From: Microbacterium sp. Se63.02b
GTDB lineage: Bacteria; Actinomycetota; Actinomycetes; Actinomycetales; Microbacteriaceae
DNA length: 64,000 bases
Assembly (NCBI RefSeq): GCF_014171575.1
Contig: NZ_CP050453.1
Span: 2,294,001-2,358,000 of the forward strand
Reading direction: 5' to 3'
Shown here: positions 9,154-18,965 of the stretch, piece by piece
Numbering within the stretch: the first letter of the stretch is position 1
Layout of the letters: each line of letters starts with the position of its first letter
Made by a program: the position numbers and the translations under genes
Notes under the pieces: generated by a model
Told to the model about the DNA's origin: nothing
What the model saw: only the letters and a program-made list of their open reading frames with translations
Database searches by the model: none

Positions 9154-10865
9154 AGAACAAGAAGTTGTTGGGGGCGATCGCGATCAGCGGCGCCCTCGCA
9201 CTCGCCCTCGCGGGTTGCGCGAGCGGTTCCGGGAACAACGGAGGCGGGGACGACGGCGGCGAGAAGGTCGAGACCAAGGCGGCCGACTACAACCCGCAGC
9301 CGCGCGAGAACCTGAAGGAGGGCGGCGAGGTCAACTTCGAGATCAACGAGGTTCCGGAGCAGCTGAACGCCTTCAACAGCGACGCGAGCGCCGACACCGC
9401 ACGTCTGTGGTACTACTACATGCCGCAGCTGCTTCTGGTCACGCCCGAGGGCGAGGTGCAGAAGAACGACGCCTACCTCGACGAGTACGAGATCGGTGAG
9501 GCGGACGGCAACACGACCGTCACCTTCACGTTCACGGACGAGGCGCACTTCAACGACGGCACGGACATGGACTGGACCGCCATCGACGCCACCTGGAAGG
9601 CGAACCGCTCCTACGACGAGGGCTTCAACCCGAACGCGACCGACGGTTACAAGCAGATCACCTCGGTCGAGCAGGGCGACAGCGCCAAGACGGCCGTCGT
9701 CACCTTCGACGGCGTCTACGCCTGGCCCTCCATGGCGTTCCTGACCGGCGGAGTGCTGAACCCGAAGCACGCCGACGTCGAGACGTTCAACAACGCGTAC
9801 ATCGGCAACCTCAACGCCGAGTGGGGCGCTGGACCGTACACGGTTGACGAGTTCGACGCGAACGCGGGCTTCGTGTCCTTCAAGCCGAACCCCGAGTGGT
9901 GGGGCAACGCTCCCCTGCTCGACAAGGTCACCTTCACGGCTCTCGAGGACGACGCCGCGATCAACGCCTTCAAGAACGGTGAGATCGACCAGGTCGAGGC
10001 CGGCAGCGAAGAGCGTCTGAAGCAGGTCGAGGACGTCGACGGCGCTGTCGTCCGTCGCGCTCAGCAGACCGCCAAGACGGTTCTCATGGTCGACGGCGAC
10101 AAGCCGCAGTTCGAGGACGTGAACGTGCGCAAGGCGTTCTTCATGGGCGTCAACATCGACCAGCAGAAGCAGATCGCGTGGAACGGCCTCGGATACGAGG
10201 AGGAGCCGGCAGGCTCGCTGAACATGTACTCGTTCCAGGACGGCTGGAAAGACGCGTTCGGCGAGGCCGGACTGAAGTACGACGTCGAAGCTGCCAAGAA
10301 GCTGCTTGACGACGCCGGCTGGGTGGAAGGCGATGACGGCATCCGTGAGAAGGACGGCGTCAAGTTCTCGGTCGTCTACCCGATCTTCAGCAACAGCCCC
10401 GTCCAGGAGGCGCTCGCGAAGTCGCTGCAGGCTCAGCAGAAGGAGCTCGGCATCGACCTCCAGGTCGAGGTTCGTGCATCCGCTGACTTCTCGGACGACT
10501 TCACGTCCAAGAACTGGGACATCTTCGGTCTCCGCTTCACCGACTCCGACCCGTTCGGACCGGCGTGGATGTGCCAGATCTACTGCTCCGACAGTGGCCT
10601 GAACCTCTCTGCGACCGGCACGGCCGACATCGACAAGCAGATCGCTGACGAGGTCGAGTCGCAGAAGGACTCGGAGAGCTGGACCAAGGCCGCCATGGAC
10701 CTCGAGCCGAAGATCATCGAGGAGACCTGGGGCGTCATCCCGCTCTACAACGGTCCGTCGATCTACGTGGTCCAGGAGGGCCTGGCGAACCTCACGCCGG
10801 AGCCTTACGTGGGCCTGGACCTCTTCGGAGTCACTCCGGTCGAGAACCTCGGCTGGGAGAAGTAA
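9150..10865 (+). CDS. Peptide ABC transporter substrate-binding lipoprotein (SBP family 5)
   Basis: Extracellular solute-binding protein of family 5, 571 aa. It has a lipoprotein signal peptide with positive start (MKNKKLL), a hydrophobic core and lipobox LALAGC (lipidated Cys23), followed by a Gly/Ser/Asn linker. The mature part shows family features (FTFTDEAHFNDGTDMDW, VRKAFFMGVN). It is the last gene of the importer operon, 141 nt after the ATPase, with its own promoter candidate and a strong terminator behind. AAGGAG lies 6 nt before the ATG, deciding the start over the out-of-frame ATG at 9121. Confidence 0.88.
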   Translation: MKNKKLLGAIAISGALALALAGCASGSGNNGGGDDGGEKVETKAADYNPQPRENLKEGGEVNFEINEVPEQLNAFNSDASADTARLWYYYMPQLLLVTPEGEVQKNDAYLDEYEIGEADGNTTVTFTFTDEAHFNDGTDMDWTAIDATWKANRSYDEGFNPNATDGYKQITSVEQGDSAKTAVVTFDGVYAWPSMAFLTGGVLNPKHADVETFNNAYIGNLNAEWGAGPYTVDEFDANAGFVSFKPNPEWWGNAPLLDKVTFTALEDDAAINAFKNGEIDQVEAGSEERLKQVEDVDGAVVRRAQQTAKTVLMVDGDKPQFEDVNVRKAFFMGVNIDQQKQIAWNGLGYEEEPAGSLNMYSFQDGWKDAFGEAGLKYDVEAAKKLLDDAGWVEGDDGIREKDGVKFSVVYPIFSNSPVQEALAKSLQAQQKELGIDLQVEVRASADFSDDFTSKNWDIFGLRFTDSDPFGPAWMCQIYCSDSGLNLSATGTADIDKQIADEVESQKDSESWTKAAMDLEPKIIEETWGVIPLYNGPSIYVVQEGLANLTPEPYVGLDLFGVTPVENLGWEK

Positions 10866-10890
10866 CACCCTCTGACACGAATCGTGTCGA

Positions 10891-10926
10891 AGCGGGGCCG
10901 GTGGTGATCCACCGGCCCCGCTTTCC
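10891..10926 (+). terminator. Rho-independent terminator after the first peptide ABC operon
   Basis: Perfect 13-bp stem (GCGGGGCCGGTGG with its complement, 10892-10904 and 10909-10921), TGAT loop, then CTTTCCTT. It ends the operon. The next gene's -10 begins right behind it. Confidence 0.8.
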
Positions 10927-10927
10927 T

Positions 10928-10933
10928 TATGCT
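10928..10933 (+). promoter_or_regulatory. -10 element (TATGCT), leaderless promoter of the alpha/beta hydrolase
   Basis: TATGCT ends 6 nt before the GTG at 10940, and lies in the tail of the preceding terminator. Confidence 0.45.
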
Positions 10934-10939
10934 GAACGC

Positions 10940-11669
10940 GTGAGCGCCCAGATCGTCCTCGTCCACGGCATCCGCACGTCCGCGACCATGTGGCGTGCGC
11001 AGCGCGCCTACCTCGATGCGCGCGGGTACGCCGTCACGGCCGTCGACCTGCCGGGCCACGGCACCCGGATGGAAGAGGACTTCACTCTCCACGAAGCCCT
11101 CCACACGATCGATGCGGCTGTGCGCGCGGCCGCAGCCAACGGGCCCGTCGTGCTCGTCGGGCACTCCATGGGCGGTCTGCTCTGCCTTGCATACACGGGC
11201 GGGGCGCAGCGCCCGCCGGTCGCGGGACTGGTCGCGGCCGCGTGCACCTCTCTCCCCACGGTGCCGGGCTCCGGGCCTACCGTCTGTTCGCCAGGGCCGT
11301 CGACGCGCTTCCCGACCGCGGGATGTGGCTCACCGCACGGATGCTCGAAGCCACTATCCCCCTCGAGACGCGGTCCGACTTCGCTGCGGGCGGCTATGCA
11401 CTCGACACACAGGACGCCGCGCTCCGCAGCCTCGCCGCACTCGACATCGCCGCGGCCCTCCCCGGATCACGGTCCCGCTCTGGTTCGTGAACGGTCAGTA
11501 CGATCAGCTGCGGCTCAACGAGTCCCTGTTCCGCCGACTCGCGCCGCACGCCGAACTGATCATCGTGCCCCGCACGACCCATCTGGTCACGGCCATGCGG
11601 CCGAGGATATTCAACGCCGTGCTGCAGCTCGCGATCGCGACAGTCGAACAGGCACCCGCGGGCTCATGA
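10940..11669 (+). CDS. Alpha/beta hydrolase, frameshifted in this sequence
   Basis: Small alpha/beta hydrolase, about 243 aa once two -1 shifts are repaired. The first part reads IVLVHGIRTSATMW and DLPGHG, then the nucleophile elbow GHSMGG. After a shift near 11270 the cap region follows (RLFARAVDALPDRGMW). After a second shift near 11460 the C-terminal part appears (PLWFVNGQYDQL with the likely acid Asp, and VPRTTHLV with the catalytic His). Both shifts behave as one missing base in G/C-rich stretches. Substrate unknown. Its end overlaps the convergent MFS gene by 6 nt. Confidence 0.75.
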
Positions 11670-12898
11670 GCGCGCGGGCTGCCGTGCGCACGCGGTGAGC
11701 ACTCCTCCGACGATCGAGAGGACAGCCGCGGCGACGAAGACCAGCCAGAACCCGCCGACCAACGCGACCAGCCCGGCTCCGAGCACCGGGCCGATCAACT
11801 GCCCGAGAGCCGCAGTGACGTTGACGATCCCGAGATCGCGTGCATGGTCCTGCTCGTCGGGCAGCAGATCAGCGGCGAATGCCAGCCCGACCGTCGAGAA
11901 CGCGCCGTAGCCGAGGCCCATCAGCGCCGCGGCGACCAGCGTCATCTCGAACGTCGGGACGAGCGCGATGGCCACGCCGGACGCCGCCTGCACGACGGTG
12001 GCCGCGACGGCGAGCGTTCGCCGGTTCCCTGTGCGATCCGAGACCATCCCGGTCACCACCGACGCGATCACCACGAACACGGTGTAGACGACGATCAGCA
12101 GCAGGAGATTGTCCTGCGCGGTGGCACTCGGCTGGCCGAGGCCGTGCAGCAGGAAGAACAGGAACAGGGCGGTCCCCAACGCGTTACCGATGTTCGTCAC
12201 CAGACGGCCGGAGAGCATCCAGGCGAAATCGCGATCACGCAACGAGGCGAGCGGACGACGTCCGAGCGGCTTCGGGCGCAGCGCCTCGGTGGTCGGCGGG
12301 TCCGGCAGGAGCAGCGCTGCCGCGGATCCGACGACGGCGATGACGGCCGCGAGCAGCAGGTATCCTCGCTGATGCCGAGGCCGAGCAGAACGACGAGACC
12401 GACACCGAGCACGATCCCCACCGCTTGACTCGAACCGACGGCGGCAGAAGCGGCGCCCCGTTGCGACGAAGGGAGCTGATCGGCGATGAGTGCCGTGAAC
12501 GCCGCGGACGAGACCGCGACGCCCACCGACACCCCCACCCATCCCGCGCCCACGGCCCACGGCCCCTCGGCGATACCCGTGAGGACGAGGCAGACGGCCG
12601 TGAGACCGACGCCACCCAGAGCCCAGGGACGACGGCGATGACGCCCGGCAGCCCCGCGATCGGAGAGTGCGCCGGCGGCCGGACCCGCGATGATGCCGGC
12701 GAGACCGCCGATGCCGAGCACGAGACCGGACGAGACCACCCCGCGGATCCAGTCGTCTTCCGGCGTGTCCAGCTGCAGCGGCAGGAGCAGCTGGACCGGC
12801 GTGAGCTGCACGGTCCAGATCGCCAGCCATGCCAGCGTGAACAGCGACATCCAGCGGGCTCCCGCCCGCACGGTGCGCGTCCCCGTGACCCCGCTCAT
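11664..12898 (-). CDS. MFS transporter (sugar-type), one frameshift
   Basis: Major facilitator superfamily permease of about 411 aa with many hydrophobic segments. Between helices 2 and 3 is the basic MFS loop (GALSDRGAAGRHRRRPW), with a second copy in the other half (GMVSDRTGNRRTL). The two halves are joined by one -1 shift near 12368, inside the GISE...RGYLLLAAV region. Its ATG overlaps the stop of the GH1 gene by 4 nt (ATGA), so the pair is coupled: a beta-glucoside importer with its intracellular hydrolase is the simplest reading. Substrate is inferred from the neighbour only. Confidence 0.8.
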
Positions 12899-14268
12899 CC
12901 GGCCACCTCCGCCGCGGATGCCGCCGAACGCGAACGCGCGATGAGATCGCGGTACCACTCGTATGACGCCTTGGGTGTGCGCTCGCCGGTCGCGAAGTCC
13001 ACGTGGACGAGCCCGAAGCGCTGGGTGTAGCCGTCCGCCCACTCCCAGTTGTCCAGCAGGGACCACACCGTGTACTCCTCTACCGGAACCCCGGCCCGGA
13101 TTGCCTCGCCCACGGCCTCGATATGCCCGGACAGGCACTCGATCCTGTCGGCGTCGTCGATGCGCGCCGCACGATCCGGCTCGGGGAACGACGCACCGTT
13201 CTCTCCGATGATGACCGGAGGATGGTCGGGATGCCGTGTGTGCAGGTCCACGAGGAGATCCCGCAGGGCCGAAGGCATGATCGGCCATTCCGGGCCGAAT
13301 CCGGTGACGGGCGCGCCCGGAGTCGGCACGATGTCGAACGGGACGGGGCTCTGCGTCTCCGCCGCGGTGACCGTGGTCGGGTTGTAGAAGTTGATGCCGT
13401 AGAAATCGATCGAGTGGCCGATCTCCGCAAGATCTCCCTCACGCACCGGCATCGGCGGCAGACCGAGCTCTTCGAGGTCCGGATACCCTCCTTCCAGCAG
13501 GGGCTCACTGAAGAGACGGTTGTGGATCAGGTCGTAGGCCGCCGCCGCTCGCCGGTCTTCGGCCGTGTCGCGCAGGGGCAGGACCCAGGTGTGGTTGTTG
13601 ACGAGTCCGACGGCTCTGGCTCCGCGGCCACGCAGCACGGTGGCAGCTCGAGCGTGCGCCAGAAGCTGGTGATGCGCCGTCGGCAGCGCGCCGAAGAGCA
13701 GCTGTCTCCCCGGCGCGAGCGCACCGACCGCGTAACCCTGGAGAGTCGTCATCGCGGGCTCGTTCAGCGTGTACCAGTGTTCGACTCTGTCCCCGAGCGC
13801 ATCGGCCACGATCTCGGCATACTCGGCGAAGCGATCGGCCGTGTCCCGGTCGAGCCAGCCGCCCTCGGCCTCGACAGCGCTCGGCATCTCCCAGTGGAAG
13901 AGGGTGGGGAACGGGACCACGTCGGACTCGAGCAGAAGATCGACGAGGCGGGAGTAGTGGTCGAGCGCCGCGGTGTCACCTGCTCCTCTGCCGTCCGGTT
14001 GCACGCGTGCCCACGGGATCGAGAATCGATAGCGGTCGAGTCCCAATCCCGCGGCGAGGGCGACATCGCTCTCCGGATCCCGGTAGCTGTCGCAGGCGGG
14101 CTCGGCGGTCGACCCGTCGATGATCGCACCCGGCACCTCGAGGAAGTCGTCCCAGATCGAACGCCCTCTCGCCCCGGTCGGGCGAGAGCCCTCGATCTGG
14201 AAGGCGGAGGTCGCCGCGGACCAGCGGAATCGGCCAGGCAGGGACGGGCGGGGGGATTCGCGGATCAT
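12895..14268 (-). CDS. GH1 beta-glucosidase
   Basis: Retaining beta-glycosidase of glycoside hydrolase family 1, 457 aa, uninterrupted. The acid/base motif TLNEP places Glu170 and the nucleophile motif IGENG places Glu356; the N-terminal FRWSAATSAFQIEG and C-terminal WSLLDNWEWADGY sugar-pocket motifs are present. There is no signal peptide, so it acts inside the cell on imported beta-glucosides. AAGGAAG lies just before the ATG. It is followed by, and overlaps, an MFS transporter. No LacI-type regulator gene is adjacent; the upstream space holds only an 8-bp palindrome CGACGTCG. Confidence 0.92.
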   Translation of the reverse strand: MIRESPRPSLPGRFRWSAATSAFQIEGSRPTGARGRSIWDDFLEVPGAIIDGSTAEPACDSYRDPESDVALAAGLGLDRYRFSIPWARVQPDGRGAGDTAALDHYSRLVDLLLESDVVPFPTLFHWEMPSAVEAEGGWLDRDTADRFAEYAEIVADALGDRVEHWYTLNEPAMTTLQGYAVGALAPGRQLLFGALPTAHHQLLAHARAATVLRGRGARAVGLVNNHTWVLPLRDTAEDRRAAAAYDLIHNRLFSEPLLEGGYPDLEELGLPPMPVREGDLAEIGHSIDFYGINFYNPTTVTAAETQSPVPFDIVPTPGAPVTGFGPEWPIMPSALRDLLVDLHTRHPDHPPVIIGENGASFPEPDRAARIDDADRIECLSGHIEAVGEAIRAGVPVEEYTVWSLLDNWEWADGYTQRFGLVHVDFATGERTPKASYEWYRDLIARSRSAASAAEVAG

Positions 14269-14380
14269 CTGGCTTCCTTGACATCGACGTCGGGATAGTC
14301 ATGATTCTGCACCCAGTGCCAGCAGGTGCGCGACCGAGTTTCGCGCATCTCCGGTCGTTTCGCGTCGGCGGCCCGTCTGC

Positions 14381-14389
14381 TGGTAGACT
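14381..14389 (+). promoter_or_regulatory. Extended -10 (TGG-TAGACT) of rpsT
   Basis: TGGTAGACT fits the TGn extended -10 form and would start transcription near 14396, giving a leader of about 96 nt before rpsT. The -35 region is weak. Confidence 0.45.
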
Positions 14390-14491
14390 CGACTCTTGGC
14401 TTGCGTGTGGGTTCTTCCCTCACGACCGCTGTGCAGCAGCCCTCTTCTGCTGCCGGCATTCCGAACAATCCTGTACAGAAAGCGTCCACAC

Positions 14492-14752
14492 GTGGCAAAC
14501 ATCAAGTCGCAGATCAAGCGCAACAAGACCAACGAGAAGGCTCGCGAGCGCAACAAGGCGGTCAAGAGCGAGCTCAAGACCGTCATCCGCACGACCCGCA
14601 CGGCTGTCACCGCCGGCGACAAGTCGGCAGCCGAGGCAGGTCTGAAGAAGGCCTCCGTCAAGCTCGACAAGGCCGTCAGCAAGGGTGTCCTGCACAAGAA
14701 CCAGGCGTCGAACCGCAAGTCGGCCCTCGCCAAGCAGGTCGCGTCTCTCTGA
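14492..14752 (+). CDS. rpsT: 30S ribosomal protein S20
   Basis: Primary 16S rRNA-binding protein of the small subunit. The 86-aa product begins with the standard S20 sequence [16 protein letters not shown] and is rich in Lys and Ala throughout. GTG at 14492 is the start by family alignment; the frame stays open for 32 more codons upstream, but that stretch is not ribosomal. The leader of nearly 100 nt could host autoregulation, as known for S20 in other bacteria, but I see no defined structure. It is followed by a strong terminator and faces holA. Confidence 0.95.
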   Translation: MANIKSQIKRNKTNEKARERNKAVKSELKTVIRTTRTAVTAGDKSAAEAGLKKASVKLDKAVSKGVLHKNQASNRKSALAKQVASL

Positions 14753-14767
14753 GCCGAATCACCTGAG

Positions 14768-14801
14768 AAAGGCCCGTCCCGTCACCGGGGCGGGCCTTCT
14801 T
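14768..14801 (+). terminator. Rho-independent terminator of rpsT
   Basis: Thirteen-bp stem AAGGCCCGTCCCG / CGGGGCGGGCCTT (14769-14781, 14786-14798; one G-U pair), then CTTC. It may also serve the convergent holA. Confidence 0.75.
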
Positions 14802-14832
14802 CGTGCCTGCAGCGAACTCGGCGCGCAGTCGA

Positions 14833-15870
14833 CTATTCGCCGAACGGCTGACGGGTCGCGATCACCGTGACCATCCGCTCCAAAGCGAAGATCGGGTCGC
14901 GTGCCGCACCCTTGACCTCGCCGTCTGCGCGCGCCGTGGCCTGGATGGCCATCCCGAGCGACCGCTCGTTCCAGCCTGCGAGGTCGCGGCGCGCACGATC
15001 GACCTGCCAGTCCTTCATGCCCAGGCGCTGAGCGAGCTGTCGGCTGGGCTCGCGGTTGCCCGCGACGCGTGCCATGGTGCGCAACTTCATCGCGAAGGCC
15101 GCCACCATCGGTACGGGATCAGCCCCGGACGAGAGAGCGTGCCGCAGCGCGACGAGGGCCTCGCCGTATCGCCCGGCGATCGCCGTGTCTGCGACCACAA
15201 ACGCGGAGACCTCGACGCGACCGCCGTAGTACTTGGTGACGGTCTCTTCGGTGATGTCGCCCTCGACGTCTCCGATGAGCTGCTGACAGGCGGCCGCGAG
15301 TTCGGTCAGGTCGTCGGCGAAGGCGGAGACCAGCGCCCGGAGAGCCGGAGGGGCGATGCGCTTCTTCGCGGCGCGGAATTCGCCCGCGGCGAAGTCGACC
15401 CGATCGCCGTCTCTCTTGATCGCCGGACAGGCGATCTCGATGCCCCCGCCGTTGCCGGCCCGGAGGGCGTCGAGCAGCTTCTTTCCGCGCACGCTCGCAC
15501 CGGTGTGGCGGAGGATGACGGTCGCACCCTCCTGGGGGTTGTCGAGGTACGACACCGCTTCCTGGATGAACGCATCGGAGCACTTCTCGACCCCGGAGAC
15601 GCGCACGAGACGCGGTTCACCGAACAGCGACGGCGAGGTCAGCGACAGCAGCGTGCCCGGAGCGTAGTCGTCTGCACGCACATCGCTGACCTCGAGAGCC
15701 GGATCCTCGGCGCGGAGGTAGTCACGGACCCCGGCGATCGCACGTTCGGCACAGACCTCTTCGGGCCCGGAGACGAGCACGAGCGGCGCGGGACGGGGTT
15801 CTCGCCACGACACCTGAGGGATCTTGGTCGGCTTCGCTCCACCGCGGGAAGGGGGACGCGAAGCTGCCAT
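14833..15870 (-). CDS. holA: DNA polymerase III subunit delta
   Basis: Clamp-loader subunit that opens the beta sliding clamp. The 345-aa product shows the HolA pattern: LVLVSGPEEVCAERAI near residue 30, LFGEPRLVRVSG, the VILRHTG and KKLLDAL region, and a C-terminal helical collar domain (FAMKLRTMARV, QLAQRLGMKDWQVDRARR). No frame interruption. TAGGCT lies 6 nt before the ATG, so a leaderless transcript can start here in addition to read-through from comEC 43 nt upstream. Confidence 0.9.
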   Translation of the reverse strand: MAASRPPSRGGAKPTKIPQVSWREPRPAPLVLVSGPEEVCAERAIAGVRDYLRAEDPALEVSDVRADDYAPGTLLSLTSPSLFGEPRLVRVSGVEKCSDAFIQEAVSYLDNPQEGATVILRHTGASVRGKKLLDALRAGNGGGIEIACPAIKRDGDRVDFAAGEFRAAKKRIAPPALRALVSAFADDLTELAAACQQLIGDVEGDITEETVTKYYGGRVEVSAFVVADTAIAGRYGEALVALRHALSSGADPVPMVAAFAMKLRTMARVAGNREPSRQLAQRLGMKDWQVDRARRDLAGWNERSLGMAIQATARADGEVKGAARDPIFALERMVTVIATRQPFGE

Positions 15871-15876
15871 GTCTCC

Positions 15877-15882
15877 AGCCTA
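15877..15882 (-). promoter_or_regulatory. -10 element (TAGGCT), leaderless promoter of holA
   Basis: Ends 6 nt before the holA ATG, in the 43-nt space behind comEC. Confidence 0.5.
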
Positions 15883-15913
15883 CCGGGGCCCACCGACAGC
15901 GCTTCCCTCGGCG

Positions 15914-18231
15914 TCATCGCGTCGTCTTCTCGGTCCACACTCGCAGCTCGTCGCCCTGCACGCCCAGGAGGATGCGGCCGTGCCGCTCCGTGCGCAGCAC
16001 CTGCGAGCCGGAGGCTTCGAGCAGGTCGAGCGTCTCTGCGCGGGGTGCCCGTAGTCGTTGTCCGCACCGACGCTGACCAGCGCCGCCCGCGCGTGCACAG
16101 CCTGGTACAGCCCAGGATCCTGATCCGCACTGCCGTGATGCGCGACCTTGACCACGTCGTATCGACCCAGTCGGGCTGTGCGGAGCAGCATGCGCTGCGG
16201 CGCGGCCGAGAGGTCGCCGAGGTAGAGGGAGCGGGGCACCCCTCCCCGTCGAACTCCATCACCACGCTCGAGTCGTTGCCGGGAGGGAAGGCCACGGAGT
16301 CCCGCTGCGGCCACAGGACCCGCCAGCTCGCTCCGCCGAGCATCCCGTGCTGGCCTGCCGATGCCGCGTCGACGCGCGCACCCGCGCGGGCGAGTCCGTC
16401 GAGGAGACGGCCGTCCGACTCCTCCGACACGGGCCCATGGAGCACCGCGTCGACCCGCCCCATGACCGCCGAGGTCCCGCCCACATGATCGAGGTCGTAG
16501 TGGGTGAGCACGAGTAGATCGATCCGCTCGACCCCCAGCGCGCGGAGACACGCGGCCAGGGGCTCAGGGGCCGGCCCGGTGTCGATGAGCGCCACCGTGC
16601 CCGCCGACCGGATCAGGATCGCGTCACCCTGCCCGACGTCGCACGCCGCGATCGACCAGCCACCGGGCGCCGTCGCCGTCGCCAGCGGCCCGTCGAGAAG
16701 GATGCGGGCCCCCGACAGTGAGCACCACGATCACGACCGCGGCACCAGCGCGCCGCACGAACGCGAACCCGCGTGCGGCGCGCGGACCTCGCCCTGTTGC
16801 GGGCAGCCGGATCACGACGACGGCGATCGCCCCGCTCACGAGTGCCACCAGCGCAGCGCTCCCGACCCCTGCCGGAAGCAGCAGCTGCGCGCCGGGAAGA
16901 CGAGCGGTCGTCGTGGCCGTCGTGGCTATCCACGCCGCTGGCAGCCAGGCGGATGACACGAGCAGGTCGGCAAGCGGCGGCACCGGCGCGGCGAGGCAGC
17001 CGAGGAGGCCGACGACGGTCGCGATCGGAGCCGCGGGTTCGGCGATGAGGTTCGCTGCGATCCCGATCAACGACTGCTGCTCCGCGAACAGAGCGATGAT
17101 CGGCCCGCAGACCAGCTGCGCCGACACCGGCACGGCGACCGCCATCGCCACCGGTCGAGGCATGACTCTGCCGAGTCCTCCGGCGAGCGGACGTGCGAGG
17201 AGGATGAGCGCTCCGGATGCCGCCACGGAAAGGGCGAACCCCGGTGTCGCCGCGAGCCAGGGATCGGCGAGCAGTATCCCCACCGTGCAGAGGGAGAGCA
17301 GACCTGCTCCGGCGCTCGGCCTGCCCAGCAGGACGCTCAGCATCCCGACCGCAGCCATCACCGCCGCACGGATCACGCTCGGTTCCGGCGTGACGAGGAT
17401 GACGAATCCGCCCAGACCGACGAGTGCGAGAAGAGCTCGCATCGCGCGACCGCCCCCGCATAGAGCCACCAGCCAGAAGATCCCGCCGACGACGATGGCG
17501 CAGTTGGCACCGGACACGGCGGTGAGATGGCTCAGCCCGCTCGTACGCATGTCGTCGTTCAGTTCCATCGAGACCGCTCGGGTGTCGCCGACCGCGAGTC
17601 CCGGGAGGAGGCCGGCACCGGGCTCCGGGAGCCGCGACGATCGCTCGGTGAAGGCGCGCTTGAGCGCCGCCGCCGCTCCGAACACCCCGGACGCCGGCAC
17701 GACGATCTCTGTCTCGCTCGCGAAGATCACCAGCGCCGACCGCTCACCCGGTTCCGTCACTGCCGCTTCACCGACCACGCGGAGCCGAGCCCCGAGATCG
17801 AGTCCGTCCATCGGGGGCGCCCCGATGCGCACGGCCGAAGACAGCGCCGTCGGGTGCCCGGGAGCACCCATCGCGGACGTGGACGCCTCGACCCACATCC
17901 GCCCGTCGCGTCCGACCGACGCCGACGAAGTGATGTCGGCGGTGACTTCTACGACGCGACCGTCCCATGACATCGCCTCCTCCCTGGCCGGTGAGGCGAT
18001 GCCGACCGCGAGGGCGCTGCCGACACCACCTGCCAGCAGCAGCAGTGCGAGCCCGGCAGCCGCGACGGACGACCTGCCACGGCGAGAACGAACGAACAGC
18101 GCGAGCACCACGAGCCCCGCGAGCCCCGCCGCCACCACGCCCCACGCGACGGTCGGCACCAGCACGCACAGCAGGGCGACGCCCCAGACCACGACGACGA
18201 GCGGCACGAGCCGCAGATCGCGTGGCTTCAC
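15914..18231 (-). CDS. comEC: ComEC/Rec2 DNA-uptake channel protein, frameshifted in this sequence
   Basis: Polytopic membrane protein that carries single-stranded DNA across the membrane in competence systems. The N-terminal half has an OB-like extracellular domain and the ComEC helix bundle (GDTRAVSMELNDDMRTSGLSH, HLTAVSGANCAIV). The C-terminal half is a metallo-beta-lactamase-like domain (CDVGQGDAILI, LTHYDLDHVGG, KVAHHGSAD). About 772 aa result after repairing three shifts: one at a G5 run near 16710 (extra base or two lost), one -1 near 16232 and one -1 at a C4 run near 16042. GTG at 18231 overlaps the comEA stop as GTGA. Competence has not been shown for most relatives. Confidence 0.85.
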
Positions 18232-18827
18232 ACCCTGACCGCATCGCGCAGACCGGCGAGAAGCTTCTCGCCGATGCCGGGGACGGCCAAGAGATCGTCG
18301 ACGGACCGGAACCGACCGTTGTCCTCTCGCCAAGCGATGATCCGCTCGGCAAGCGCGGGGCCGATCCGCGGCAGGGTCTCCAGCGCCCCCTGGTCGGCGG
18401 TGTTGAGATCGACCCGGTCATCGCCGGGTGCGTCCGCGACGGGAGCATCGGTCGCGACGCCGACCGTCGGCACCACGATCTGTTCCCCGTCTTCGAGAGT
18501 GCGCGCGAGGTTCACCGCCGCGAGGTCGGCCTCATCGGTCGTCCCGCCCGCAGCCGCGACGGCATCGACGAGGCGGGCGTTCAGGTCGAGGACGTACAGC
18601 CCCGGCCGCGCGACTGCGCCCAGCACATGCACATAGAGCTCACCGGCGGGCGCGTCGGTCGTCGTGACGTCCGTCAACGACAGGGAGTCCGACGGGGGCG
18701 CCTGGCCACGCAGCAGACCGAACCCCACAGCCGCCGACAGCACGACCAGGGCGAGCACCACGGCGGCCCCGACGCTCAGACGCAGCCGACGCCGAGGAGG
18801 ACGTGGAGGAGTCTGCGGGGACGTCAT
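18228..18827 (-). CDS. comEA: ComEA-family DNA-binding protein
   Basis: Membrane-anchored DNA receptor, 199 aa. It has a short cytoplasmic basic tail, one transmembrane helix (about residues 20-40), then an SLBB domain (ELYVHVLGAVARPGLY) and a C-terminal double helix-hairpin-helix (VDLNTADQGALETLPRIG and VPGIGEKLLAGL). This is the full ComEA arrangement. It is coupled to comEC by a 4-nt overlap. TAGCGT 6 nt before the ATG suggests a leaderless transcript. Confidence 0.9.
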   Translation of the reverse strand: MTSPQTPPRPPRRRLRLSVGAAVVLALVVLSAAVGFGLLRGQAPPSDSLSLTDVTTTDAPAGELYVHVLGAVARPGLYVLDLNARLVDAVAAAGGTTDEADLAAVNLARTLEDGEQIVVPTVGVATDAPVADAPGDDRVDLNTADQGALETLPRIGPALAERIIAWREDNGRFRSVDDLLAVPGIGEKLLAGLRDAVRV

Positions 18828-18833
18828 CCGGCC

Positions 18834-18839
18834 ACGCTA
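18834..18839 (-). promoter_or_regulatory. -10 element (TAGCGT), leaderless promoter of comEA-comEC
   Basis: Ends 6 nt before the comEA ATG at 18827. Confidence 0.45.
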
Positions 18840-18847
18840 AGCGCGTG

Positions 18848-18880
18848 CGCCGGCCCCTCTCACCCGAGAGACGGCCGGCG
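18848..18880 (-). other. Two-part hairpin between leuS and comEA
   Basis: CGCCGGCC pairs with GGCCGGCG and, inside, CTCTC pairs with GAGAG around an ACCC loop. There is no U run, so it could be a terminator without tail or an RNA-stability element for leuS. It lies just upstream of the comEA -10. Confidence 0.4.
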
Positions 18881-18965
18881 TGGACAAGCCGGCAGGATCG
18901 ACCGCTGTGGAGGACGGCGGCGCCGCGCCGGCGATCACCCAGGATCGACCGGCATGAAAGTCCGC

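Noticed and set aside
11664..14268. LacI-type operator for the beta-glucosidase/MFS pair
   Set aside because: Only an 8-bp palindrome CGACGTCG is found upstream and no regulator gene is near; too weak to list.
14278..14306. Perfect TTGACA as rpsT promoter
   Set aside because: No acceptable -10 lies 16-19 nt downstream (ATGATT at 17 nt). The extended -10 at 14381-14389 is better placed.
14396..14491. Longer S20 starting at a TTG 6 nt behind TAGACT
   Set aside because: The extra 32 residues ([11 protein letters not shown]...) do not resemble S20, and TTG leaderless starts are unlikely; kept as an untranslated leader.
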